6,191 nucleotides of DNA from Planctomycetota bacterium (GTDB lineage: Bacteria; Planctomycetota; Planctomycetia; Pirellulales; Thermoguttaceae), in contig DQVB01000324.1 of assembly GCA_015661985.1 (NCBI GenBank), positions 1 to 6,191 of the forward strand, read 5' to 3'. Position numbers and translations under genes: made by a program. The notes beneath the pieces were generated by a model, which searched no databases, was not told where the DNA came from, and saw only the letters and a list, made by a program, of their open reading frames with translations. Positions 1-6,191 of this stretch are shown one piece after another (position 1 is the stretch's first letter; the number at the start of each line of letters is the position of its first letter).

Positions 1-645
1 CGCCGGGCCGAGCCAGAGCTCCCAATGCAGTCCGGGCGGCACCGGCGGGGTCTCCTTCGGCCGGTCGCCCGCGCTGCCGCCGCCGCGCAGCCAGCAGTGA
101 CAGGCGAGCACTCGGCCGATCGCTCCGGAGCGGATCAGTTCGACAATCCGGCGGAAGTTCTCGCTGGCGTGGATCTGCGTCCCCATCTGGGTGGCCACTC
201 CCTGTTCCGCCGCCACCTGCGCCGCCACACGCGCTTCGTACACCGAGTGCGTCAAAGGCTTTTCGCAATAGGCATGCTTGCCCCGCCGCATGGCTGTGAC
301 CGTGGCGGGCGCATGGATGTGGTTCGGAGCGCTGACGACCACGGCGTCGACCTGGCGATCCAATTCGTCCAGCATGCGTCGATAGTCGTAATACTTTTTG
401 GCCTTGGGATACTTTTCAAACGATTTGGCGGCGCGGCGCTCGTCCACATCGCACAGAGCCACAATGTTCTCGCTCGCCACGTTGGCCAGGTTCGCAGCGC
501 CCCGGCCCCCGGCGCCGACGACGGCAATGTTGAGCTTCTCGTTGGCTTCATAGCTCCTCGCCGATCGGCCACGGCCCAGAACCAGCAGCCCGGCGCCGGC
601 GGTGGCCGAGGCGAGAAACGCGCGGCGATTCCATCGAGTTCTCAT
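1..645 (-). CDS. Tat-exported Gfo/Idh/MocA family oxidoreductase, 3' end outside window
   Basis: Predicted NAD(P)-dependent sugar or polyol dehydrogenase of the Gfo/Idh/MocA superfamily; substrate unknown. Translating the reverse strand from ATG at 645 gives 215 open codons up to the window edge. An N-terminal twin-arginine leader is visible (NRRAFL at residues 6-11, followed by a hydrophobic AGAGLLVLG stretch), so export of the folded, cofactor-loaded enzyme is likely. A Rossmann fold follows: VVGAGGRG at 42-49 (glycine-rich dinucleotide loop), ALCDVD at 63-68 ending the second strand, SAPNHIHAP at 105-113, then the family signature GKHAYCEKPLTHS (122-134) whose EKP lysine (129) is usually catalytic or cofactor-contacting. 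The last visible residues, PPGLHWELWLGPA, match the family pattern preceding the catalytic half. Family members are usually about 350-450 residues, so roughly half is missing. The start is fixed by an AAAGGAGG ribosome site and by the leader. It diverges from the next gene. Confidence 0.93.
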   Translation of the reverse strand, partial: MRTRWNRRAFLASATAGAGLLVLGRGRSARSYEANEKLNIAVVGAGGRGAANLANVASENIVALCDVDERRAAKSFEKYPKAKKYYDYRRMLDELDRQVDAVVVSAPNHIHAPATVTAMRRGKHAYCEKPLTHSVYEARVAAQVAAEQGVATQMGTQIHASENFRRIVELIRSGAIGRVLACHCWLRGGGSAGDRPKETPPVPPGLHWELWLGPA

Positions 646-652
646 GGTACAT

Positions 653-660
653 CCTCCTTT
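653..660 (-). promoter_or_regulatory. Strong ribosome binding site of the oxidoreductase gene
   Basis: On the reverse strand AAAGGAGG lies 7 bases before the ATG at 645. It is a near-perfect anti-16S match and the strongest ribosome site in the window; the sites before the genes at 1310 and 2778 are only GGGAG. It decides the start of the oxidoreductase gene. Confidence 0.85.
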
Positions 661-1171
661 ACAAGGAATGCAGTCCCAACCGGTCGAAGGCGGCCCGACG
701 ATCTTCACCAGACAATGGCGGCGTCAAAGCGCAGGCCGGGGCCACCGCACGTTCCCCCTGCGCCGACCACCCCGGTCGCCGGGGCATGATCTCCGAGCCA
801 AAGGACCGCCAATGCTTCCACTGTCGTCCCCCAGCATACGGCTGGCACTGATAGTATGGAGGTCCAAGGCAGGATGGGCAAGGGATGCCCCGGCTTCCAG
901 CAACGGAGTCGATCGCCAGGGTAACCCTGAACCGTGTGGAGAACGCCATGCCGCCAACGCACCCTCTTTTGCGGTGCATTCTCATGTGGACATGCCTGGT
1001 CACGGGCCGGAGCGTCGATTCTTGATTCTCCACCCCGGGCTTTTGCCAATGGCCGAGAGGTCTGGAGACTACCGCGGCGCGAGACAAAACCAGCTCGGCC
1101 CCCGTCCCGCGGGCGTTCGGCCGGTCAATCCCGTCGTGGCCCGCCGTGTAACACATGGGGGCGCATTCCCG

Positions 1172-1202
1172 CTGGACGCCGGCGGGGGCCGAGCGTTACA
1201 AT
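1172..1202 (+). promoter_or_regulatory. Weak promoter candidate for the 455-residue secreted protein gene
   Basis: TACAAT at 1197-1202 matches the -10 consensus in five of six bases and sits in a locally AT-richer patch. The best -35 candidate is CTGGAC at 1172-1177, a poor match with a long 19-base spacer. It would give a leader of about 100 bases before the start at 1310. This is a pattern match only. Confidence 0.22.
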
Positions 1203-1309
1203 ACATTCGGTCATCATTGCGAAGGTCGTCTGTCTACCAATGCACCTGTCCAGCGCACGATCACGGTCCCCTGCTTTCCCCCGGGGTGAAACGGTTTGGG
1301 AGTAGCGGC

Positions 1310-2677
1310 ATGAGACCCCAGGACATCTCGAGCCTCTCCTTCGTGTTCTTCACGGTCGTTTGGTCTGTGAAGGCGATCGCCGATCCGCCGGGAGCCGCGG
1401 ACGCGTATGTCGTTCCCGTCGATTGGTCGCTGTTTGCAGTAGCCGCGAAGGAAAGCAACGATTGCAGGCAGGCGAAGCGGATGCTGCTGAACTGTGCTCG
1501 GTACAATCTGGCGTGGATGCCGGGTGCGGCTGAGCGGATCGAGAGCGGGTGGCGCGAGATGACCGGACGCCAGGCCCATGACCTGGTGCGCCCGGCGTGT
1601 GCGGTATCGTATGCGACGGCTGTGGTGCTGAAGGCGGGTGTGTTCGCTGAAGAAGCGGTTGGCCTGTCGCAGGCCGAGACGCTGGCCCGGCTCAGGAGGC
1701 TGATCCGTGTCACCGCCACCGCTCACGACCGCAAGGGATGGAAATACCCTTGGCAATCGGCCTTTTGGGCCGCGCTGTTGGGACACGGAGGATGGTTGGT
1801 GTGGCACGACCTGGACGCCGAGACGCGGCGAAGGGTGGCCGACGTCGTTCAGTACGAGGCGGACCGGTTCCTCGCTTCCGGCTATAGCGTGCCCTGCTGG
1901 AACGGAAACGGCGGCGATACCAAGGCCGAGGAAAGCGCGTGGAACTCCATGATCTTCCATGTCGCCTGTGCGATGATGCCCAGGCATCCGAACGTGCCAC
2001 GGTGGAAAGAGGTGTGCAGCGAGTTGATGGCGTCGGCGTATGCGCGGGAAGCGGACATGGGGAACGAGACCGTACTGGATGGCAAGCCATTGCGCGAGTG
2101 GCTGGCCGGCTACAACGCCCGCGATGATGGGACCGTGGTCAACCACGGCTTCGTTCATCCGGACTACATGACGTGCGTGACACTGAAACTGCGGGCGCAC
2201 TCGACCCAATCGCTTGTCGGCCGACCGGTGCCTGAGACGACTGACTTCGGGGCGACCACGGTTTACCGTGCCCTCGTCACTCGCCGCTGGCCGTCACCGC
2301 CCTTCAAACCGCCGGGCGGCACGATTTACGTACCCGGGCGGGCCGAGGTTTACTACCCACAGGGAACCGACTGGTTCGCCGGTCGAATCGTTATCTTTTA
2401 CGTGCTGGATGTCTACGCCCACCGCCTCGGTTTCGATCGCGGAATGGGTGGTCGACCGGCGGAATACTGGATGCGCCTCCGCGCCGGACGGATACTCCAG
2501 CGCCAGTCGCAGCATGCCGAGGGCAACGTGTACGGCCCCGAGGAATTCACGACGTGGCCCGGCCGTGAGCAGGACTCATTCTGGCTGGTCGCCGACGCCT
2601 TCCTCCTCCAGTGGCTCGCCGACCGCGGTGCTCTGAGCCCGAAGGGGAATTGGCGTGAGGGTCCGAGCGGGCGGTGA
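1310..2677 (+). CDS. Secreted protein of unknown function, possibly alpha/alpha-toroid-like
   Basis: I do not recognise the family with certainty. The reading frame stays open much further upstream, but ATG at 1310 is the best start. It has GGGAG at 1298-1302, seven bases before, and opens a signal peptide: hydrophobic SFVFFTVVW at residues 10-18, then AIA at 22-24 as a cleavage site before DPP. The mature protein is about 430 residues, helix-rich and full of Trp and Tyr. Conserved-looking patches are KYPWQSAFWAALLGHGGWLVW (about 145-165), PCWNGNGGDTKAEESAWNSM (195-214), and NHGFVHPDYMTC (278-289). Such Trp/His/Asn/Tyr-rich helical patches recall (alpha/alpha)-toroid polysaccharide lyases and hydrolases such as heparinase II/III relatives, but I see no diagnostic catalytic motif. 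A Sec-exported carbohydrate-active or carbohydrate-binding role is inference. The 281-residue Tat protein gene follows 100 bases downstream on the same strand with no terminator between, so an operon is plausible. Confidence 0.82.
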   Translation: MRPQDISSLSFVFFTVVWSVKAIADPPGAADAYVVPVDWSLFAVAAKESNDCRQAKRMLLNCARYNLAWMPGAAERIESGWREMTGRQAHDLVRPACAVSYATAVVLKAGVFAEEAVGLSQAETLARLRRLIRVTATAHDRKGWKYPWQSAFWAALLGHGGWLVWHDLDAETRRRVADVVQYEADRFLASGYSVPCWNGNGGDTKAEESAWNSMIFHVACAMMPRHPNVPRWKEVCSELMASAYAREADMGNETVLDGKPLREWLAGYNARDDGTVVNHGFVHPDYMTCVTLKLRAHSTQSLVGRPVPETTDFGATTVYRALVTRRWPSPPFKPPGGTIYVPGRAEVYYPQGTDWFAGRIVIFYVLDVYAHRLGFDRGMGGRPAEYWMRLRAGRILQRQSQHAEGNVYGPEEFTTWPGREQDSFWLVADAFLLQWLADRGALSPKGNWREGPSGR

Positions 2678-2740
2678 GCCTCGGTTGAAGCGGGGCACCG
2701 GCCTGGCTTGCGAGGAGACGGGCGCTGCAAACAGGAAACA

Positions 2741-2758
2741 TGTCATGGTGAACTGACA
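2741..2758. repeat. Short inverted repeat TGTCA-N8-TGACA
   Basis: TGTCA (2741-2745) and TGACA (2754-2758) form a 5-base dyad with an 8-base spacer, ending nine bases before the GGGAG ribosome site of the next gene. The geometry would suit a dimeric regulator or a small hairpin at the ribosome site. Such a short match arises often by chance. Confidence 0.2.
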
Positions 2759-2777
2759 CGAGATCCGGGAGCCAACG

Positions 2778-3623
2778 ATGAGGACCAACCGACGTGTGTT
2801 TGTTGTGGGAGGCCTTGCTGCAATCGCCGGCGGAGCAGGTGCGGCCGGAGTCGACGGCGCCGAAACCGGCAATGCGGACACGGCGCCGCCCGATGCCCCT
2901 CTCTGCCTGGACTACGGCCTGTCATTCATTTGCAACACGGCCCGATTCAACGCCGTTCGCTTTTGGGTCGAAAGCCGCACGATTGTGATCGACGATCGTA
3001 CTGGGGCGTCGACGGAGTTCTATCAGTGCGGTTCGTGCAAGAGTGAGAATACGTTTGCGGAGAAGGGTCTGCTCAAGGAAGACAACTACGACTTCCTGCC
3101 CATTCTCGGAGATGGGCAATGGCTCATCTTCCGCCGTCGGGCAGGGGTACGCGGGACCTATCGTGAGGTGCGCAAGACGGAAGAGCTTTGGGGCAAGCCC
3201 GTGCTCAAACTGCACATGGCTCAGCGCGCCACCCCGCTGGCTTCATGGGAGGAGATCCGTGACGCGACGGCGGCTGGGTTGCCCATCGTCAGTCGGACCG
3301 AGATCAACAGTGACGCGACCGGGTTGCGCGCGGTCATCGAATGCCCGGTCAAGACGATGAACATCAGCCTGGAAAAGCGCTTGTATCAGGTCGACACGGG
3401 CCCGATCGCCTTCCCGGATTTGACGAAGCCGTACGAGAACCTGATCGAATGTTTGAGCCTGGCATTCGTGGCCTTCAACGCCTCCTGCTTCGCCGATTTC
3501 GTCGTCGAGCAGCCAACGCCGGTGATCGAGGAGGGGCGAGAAGTGTGCAAGGTGTACCACTATTCGAGGCCCTTCAGCTTGCCGGCATCGAACACCCTCT
3601 ATGCGATCGCATTGCCCACATAG
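2778..3623 (+). CDS. Twin-arginine-leader exported protein of unknown function with CxxC
   Basis: I do not recognise this 281-residue protein. ATG at 2778 follows GGGAG (2767-2771) by six bases. The N-terminus MRTNRRVFVVGGLAAIAGGAGAA carries a twin arginine at 5-6 and a weakly hydrophobic, Ala/Gly-rich stretch typical of Tat leaders. The strict consensus (S/T-RRxFLK) is only partly met, because Asn precedes the arginines and VFV replaces xFL. The mature part is a mixed, soluble-looking domain with no membrane segment. It has eight cysteines (43, 52, 84, 87, 189, 225, 237, 257); C84 and C87 form QCGSCK. A Cys-rich, Tat-exported protein could bind a metal or cofactor before export, but no known cofactor motif is complete. 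It probably shares a transcript with the secreted-protein gene upstream. The following gene on the same strand starts after a 155-base gap containing a hairpin and is likely a separate unit. Confidence 0.82.
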   Translation: MRTNRRVFVVGGLAAIAGGAGAAGVDGAETGNADTAPPDAPLCLDYGLSFICNTARFNAVRFWVESRTIVIDDRTGASTEFYQCGSCKSENTFAEKGLLKEDNYDFLPILGDGQWLIFRRRAGVRGTYREVRKTEELWGKPVLKLHMAQRATPLASWEEIRDATAAGLPIVSRTEINSDATGLRAVIECPVKTMNISLEKRLYQVDTGPIAFPDLTKPYENLIECLSLAFVAFNASCFADFVVEQPTPVIEEGREVCKVYHYSRPFSLPASNTLYAIALPT

Positions 3624-3661
3624 CGGCGAGAGGGCCCTTCGGTTCGGGCGAGACCGGTGGA

Positions 3662-3689
3662 TTGAAGTCCGGGCCAAAGTGGGGACAAT
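3662..3689 (+). promoter_or_regulatory. Weak promoter candidate for the GT2 gene
   Basis: TTGAAG (3662-3667) and GACAAT (3684-3689) are spaced by 16 bases and each match the sigma-70 consensus in four of six positions. The -10 element falls in the loop and 3' arm of the adjoining hairpin. Transcription would begin about 80 bases before the glycosyltransferase start. This is a pattern match only. Confidence 0.28.
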
Positions 3690-3696
3690 TGGCCCG
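3670..3696. other. Perfect 8-base hairpin between Tat protein and GT2 genes
   Basis: CGGGCCAA (3670-3677) pairs fully with TTGGCCCG (3689-3696) across an 11-base loop, 46 bases after the stop of the Tat-leader gene. No T tract follows on the plus strand, so it is not a standard intrinsic terminator. It may end transcription imperfectly, protect a 3' end, or act as an operator over the promoter candidate that it overlaps. Confidence 0.45.
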
Positions 3697-3778
3697 AGAG
3701 GCAGGTCCATGCCGCCGCCCGTTGGGCTGAGCCGGCGTGGGTTTTGCGCTGCGCACGGTGCGCGAGCGGGGAAGGTTC

Positions 3779-4537
3779 ATGGCGATCGAGTTGTCTTTGG
3801 TGATTCCAGCTTACAACGAAGCGCAGCGCCTGCCGCCTTTCCTGGATTCGGTGCGCCGACACCTCCAGTGCCATTATCCGGGCCGCCACCAAGTGATCGT
3901 GGTCGACGACGGCAGCCGGGACGGTCTGGGCGAAGTGCTGGAGGATTGGAGGCGTGGATGGGACCGGTTGACGGTGATTCGGCATGGGGCGAACCAAGGC
4001 AAAGGGGCGGCCGTGCGCACAGGCATGTTGGCGGCCTGTGGCCAGCGGATGCTTTTTGCAGACGCCGACGGCGCCACACCCATCGAAGAGGAACTGAAGC
4101 TTTCTGCGGCCATTCGGGCTGGTGCGGACATGGCGGTGGGATCGCGGCTCGTCACAAGCGCCGAGGTGGTCCGGCGACGGAAATGGTCTCGGGCAATGGC
4201 CGGACGCCTGTTTGCGGCCGCGGCCCGCGGCTGGCTGGGGATCCGTGTCCGCGACACGCAATGCGGCTTCAAGATGTTCCGCCATGACGCGGGCCGAGCG
4301 CTGTTCGGACGATCCCAGGAGACGGGCTATCTGTTCGACTTGGAGGTGTTGGCCCTGGCCCAACGACTCGGATACCGTATCGTGGAGGTGCCGGTCAATT
4401 GGCGCGAAGTGCCTGGCGGGCATTTGAGCCTTTTGGGCCAATCCGGGCGGATCGTCGCCGCTCTGTGGCGGCTGCGGAAGCGGTTGGAGCAGCACAGTCG
4501 ATGTATGCCCACCCGGGGGACTCACCCTGATCGATGA
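3779..4537 (+). CDS. GT2 glycosyltransferase, polyprenyl-phosphate sugar synthase type
   Basis: Predicted inverting GT-A glycosyltransferase moving a sugar from a nucleotide donor to a polyprenyl or dolichyl phosphate at the cytoplasmic face, like the dolichyl-phosphate glucose synthase (ALG5) and mannose synthase (DPM1) subfamily. In the 252-residue product: LVIPAYNEAQRLPPFL (7-22) opens the nucleotide-binding fold, VVDDGSRDG (41-49) binds the donor, NQGKGAAVRTGM (72-83) is the subfamily hallmark, DADGAT (95-100) holds the DXD metal site, GSR (121-123), DTQCGFKMF (159-167) and TGYLFDLEVL (182-191) form the acceptor side, and EVPVNWRE (203-210) closes the domain. No C-terminal membrane segment is present. 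A GTG at 3737 would add 14 residues, but ATG at 3779, with GGGGAAGG just before it and eight residues before IPAYNE, fits the family. Its 3' end overlaps the convergent GT-C gene by 16 bases; the two are functional partners by family logic. The transferred sugar cannot be read from sequence. Confidence 0.92.
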   Translation: MAIELSLVIPAYNEAQRLPPFLDSVRRHLQCHYPGRHQVIVVDDGSRDGLGEVLEDWRRGWDRLTVIRHGANQGKGAAVRTGMLAACGQRMLFADADGATPIEEELKLSAAIRAGADMAVGSRLVTSAEVVRRRKWSRAMAGRLFAAAARGWLGIRVRDTQCGFKMFRHDAGRALFGRSQETGYLFDLEVLALAQRLGYRIVEVPVNWREVPGGHLSLLGQSGRIVAALWRLRKRLEQHSRCMPTRGTHPDR

Positions 4538-6191
4538 GCAGTCTGCTTCGCTTGGTAAGCCTGCCAGAGGTCCAGCCGCACATAGACGGCCAAGGGGACG
4601 AAGGGCCGGAGCTGCCAGCGTTGGCCGGACGATTTGGGAGGAAACGGCACGAACAGGTCACGGTGACCCGGCGGCTGTTTGACGTAGAGGTATTCGGCCA
4701 GTTCGGCCTCCTGCGACAGCTGGGTCACCACCAGCGGCGCCGGCGGGCCGTGTGGCATACGGGCCAACCAGCCCACGCGGGTGAAACGGCGCAGGTACCA
4801 GGGCAGGGGCCAGTAGTCGGCCTCCGGGCAGATCACCTGGATCGGCATGGCCAAGCCATCCGGGTGCGCCGCAGCGATCCGTTCGATCTCTTCGACCAGT
4901 TGCGGCACATCCCATGTCGTGTGGGCATAGACCATCGGGTTGCTCGGATCCGTATTGGCGACAAAGCTTGCCTGCCACGCTTGGCGGCTTTCCCAGGCGA
5001 CGGCCGCCAGCAAAGCCACCACCACCGCGGCGCGGCCGACGCGGCCGGGAGCCATTCGGATCAGCACCGCGGCACCGAACCCGGCTGCCAGGAGCATCCC
5101 ATGCAGCGGCCCCAGCGCACACCATGGCGTCTTGTACGGGATGAGCGAGTAGGCCAACGTCAGCAACACGGCGTACAGAGCCACGAAACGCGCGGCCTTG
5201 ATCGAGCCGCGGGGCAGCCCCTTGCCCGCGGCCGCGGCGACCAGCCCGACCAGGGCCAACACGCCGACCGGCCACTCGCTCCACAAGCGCCCGCCGGGCG
5301 CGCGCCACCAGAAAAGCAACCGGAAGTAGTGGGAAAACGGGTACTCGTGAGCCGCGGCGCTTCCGCGCCCAGCCGCTCGGCCAAAGTATTCACCGTAGGC
5401 GGCGATCGAATCCACGATGCCCTGGGGCCGTCGGCCGAAGGATGAGAAAAGGAGCATGGAAACGCCGGCCGCCAAGAGAACGACGACCGCCGCGCGCCCC
5501 AGCATCGGTGTGCGATCCGCAGCGGGTCGACCGAAGCGCGCCACGATCGCCGCCGCACCCAGGACGAGCCATACAACCAGGCATGTTTCCTTGCTGGCGT
5601 GCATCATGCCGAGACTCAGGCCCAAGAGGAGCGTCCACCAGGCCCGCTGGTGCCAGGCCCGCGCGCCAACCGGCTTGTCGGGCTGCGCCGAGCGCCGGGT
5701 CGGCCCTCGACACCGCCACAAAGCGACCATGGCCAGGAAGGAGAATGTCACCAGCAGGATCTCCTGGATGTAGTAGCGGCTGTAGAAAACCATCCAGGAC
5801 GACACGGCGGTGAAGGTGGCCGACCAGCAGGCTGCCACCATCCCCATCGACTTGCCGGCCGGCCACGCCAGGGCCACCAGCAGCAGGCCGGCCACAGCGG
5901 GCACGATCCGCAAGTGGGTCTCGGTCAAATCGGCCAGCCGCTCGGCACCCGACACGTGTGCGGCGGGCAAGGTCAGATAGCTGAGGCTGGGCCCGTGGTG
6001 TTCATGGGGATCGTAGACGAATTCCCCCCTCTCCAGAACTCGACCGAACTTCAACGCCTGGTTCGCCTCGTCGCAATGCATCGGGCGATTATCCAGATCA
6101 GCCAGGCGGAAAGCGGCCGCGGCGGCCACAGCGGCGACGAGCCACGCCCCGGCCAACCACGCGGTCAGCGGCCGCGGCGATTCCCACTCCG
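4522..6191 (-). CDS. GT-C membrane glycosyltransferase-like protein, Agl23/TIGR03663 type, 5' end outside window
   Basis: Predicted multi-pass membrane protein of the PMT/ArnT-like GT-C fold, best matching the family named flippase activity-associated protein Agl23 (TIGR03663). The frame is open to the right edge; a TTG at 6156 is possible, but coding-like sequence (EWESPRPLTAWLAG) continues upstream, so the true start probably lies outside. Counting from 6156: membrane segment 4-19, then the first outer loop with RPMHCDEANQ (24-33), whose Asp-Glu is the usual GT-C catalytic or metal site, and DPHEHHGPSLSYL (49-61), a family hallmark. Further landmarks are SRYYIQEILL (126-135), HASKETCL (186-193), LIPYKTPW (338-345), and a soluble C-terminal part with NPMVYAHTTWDV (406-417) and ADYWPLPWYLRRF (446-458). 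About ten to twelve hydrophobic helices are seen up to residue 390. It would act outside the membrane on lipid-linked sugars, fitting the neighbouring GT2 synthase. Archaeal Agl23 is linked to protein N-glycosylation; the bacterial role is not established. Confidence 0.88.
   Translation of the reverse strand, partial: EWESPRPLTAWLAGAWLVAAVAAAAAFRLADLDNRPMHCDEANQALKFGRVLERGEFVYDPHEHHGPSLSYLTLPAAHVSGAERLADLTETHLRIVPAVAGLLLVALAWPAGKSMGMVAACWSATFTAVSSWMVFYSRYYIQEILLVTFSFLAMVALWRCRGPTRRSAQPDKPVGARAWHQRAWWTLLLGLSLGMMHASKETCLVVWLVLGAAAIVARFGRPAADRTPMLGRAAVVVLLAAGVSMLLFSSFGRRPQGIVDSIAAYGEYFGRAAGRGSAAAHEYPFSHYFRLLFWWRAPGGRLWSEWPVGVLALVGLVAAAAGKGLPRGSIKAARFVALYAVLLTLAYSLIPYKTPWCALGPLHGMLLAAGFGAAVLIRMAPGRVGRAAVVVALLAAVAWESRQAWQASFVANTDPSNPMVYAHTTWDVPQLVEEIERIAAAHPDGLAMPIQVICPEADYWPLPWYLRRFTRVGWLARMPHGPPAPLVVTQLSQEAELAEYLYVKQPPGHRDLFVPFPPKSSGQRWQLRPFVPLAVYVRLDLWQAYQAKQTAHRSG

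Larger units (their letters stand above)
646..1309. other. Long divergent intergenic region without a supportable gene
   Basis: This 664-base gap separates two divergently transcribed genes. Open frames run through it on both strands, but their translations are rich in Arg, Pro, Gly and Cys and have no domain pattern, as expected from chance frames at high GC. Visible structure: a perfect hairpin CCCCGG-TCG-CCGGGG at 770-784 without a T tract; a 9-base inverted repeat CCGGGGCAT (779-787) / ATGCCCCGG (885-893) that shares bases with it; a 25-codon ORF starting at 948 with a signal-peptide-like translation; and a small AT-richer patch at 1196-1217. Both promoters should lie here. No known riboswitch or small RNA was recognised. 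Confidence 0.6.

Noticed and set aside
770..784. CCCCGG-TCG-CCGGGG hairpin as an intrinsic terminator
   Set aside because: It has a 3-base loop, no T tract on either side, and sits between divergent promoters where no transcript needs to end. It is likely a chance GC palindrome.
1026..1028. In-frame TGA as a selenocysteine codon
   Set aside because: No recognisable bacterial SECIS-like hairpin directly follows the TGA and the surrounding frame has no family identity. Decay or chance is simpler.
602..1309. Upstream extension of the 455-residue protein's frame, giving 691 codons
   Set aside because: The extension overlaps the oxidoreductase start on the other strand, reads as low-pattern Arg/Pro/Gly sequence, and would bury the signal peptide and ribosome site found at 1310.
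1214..2209. 331-codon open frame on the minus strand opposite the 455-residue secreted protein
   Set aside because: Composition is Arg/His/Pro-rich without motifs. The plus-strand frame has a ribosome site, a signal peptide and an ordinary protein composition.
3751..3763. GCGCAC-G-GTGCGC palindrome before the GT2 start
   Set aside because: A one-base loop cannot form that hairpin, and alternating GC runs are common at this base composition. It is kept only as a possible protein-binding dyad, without support.
3599..4525. 308-codon open frame on the minus strand opposite the GT2 gene
   Set aside because: Its translation is rich in Pro, His, Arg and Gln with no domain pattern, while the plus strand carries a full set of GT2 motifs. 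It is a high-GC antisense shadow.
4534..5445. 303-codon open frame on the plus strand opposite the GT-C gene
   Set aside because: Translation is Gln/Arg/Gly-rich and low in pattern, and the opposite strand encodes clear Agl23-type membrane sequence.

Overview
The window is a GC-rich stretch of a bacterial genome with five protein-coding genes, two of them cut by the window edges. I see no rRNA, tRNA, CRISPR array, transposase or prophage gene. The style suggests a member of the Planctomycetes or a close relative. The reasons are a Tat-signal-bearing Gfo/Idh/MocA oxidoreductase with the sequence flavour common in that phylum, secreted proteins of unknown family, and a GT-C protein of the Agl23/TIGR03663 type. 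The phylum call is inference from family flavour, not from a marker gene.

Left part (1-1309): a 3'-truncated exported Gfo/Idh/MocA oxidoreductase runs leftward from a well-placed start at 645 with a near-perfect ribosome binding site. A 664-base non-coding gap separates it from the next gene, which diverges from it. The gap holds a few small inverted repeats, a weak promoter candidate and a 25-codon signal-peptide-like ORF, but no gene I can support.

Middle (1310-3623): two rightward genes 100 bases apart, with no terminator between them, encode exported proteins I do not recognise. The first (455 residues) has a Sec-like signal peptide and a helical, aromatic-rich body with conserved-looking patches, reminiscent of alpha/alpha-toroid polysaccharide-acting enzymes but unproven. 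The second (281 residues) has a twin-arginine leader and eight cysteines including a CxxC. With the neighbouring exported oxidoreductase they could be parts of a periplasmic carbohydrate-processing set.

Right part (3624-6191): a GT2 glycosyltransferase of the polyprenyl-phosphate-sugar synthase type (3779-4537, rightward) converges on a multi-pass GT-C membrane protein resembling Agl23/TIGR03663 (leftward, 5' end outside the window). Their 3' ends overlap by 16 bases. By family knowledge the first would load a sugar onto a lipid-phosphate carrier and the second would use such a lipid-linked sugar on the far side of the membrane. This is a plausible two-component envelope or protein glycosylation module. 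A hairpin overlapping a weak promoter candidate lies upstream of the GT2 gene.
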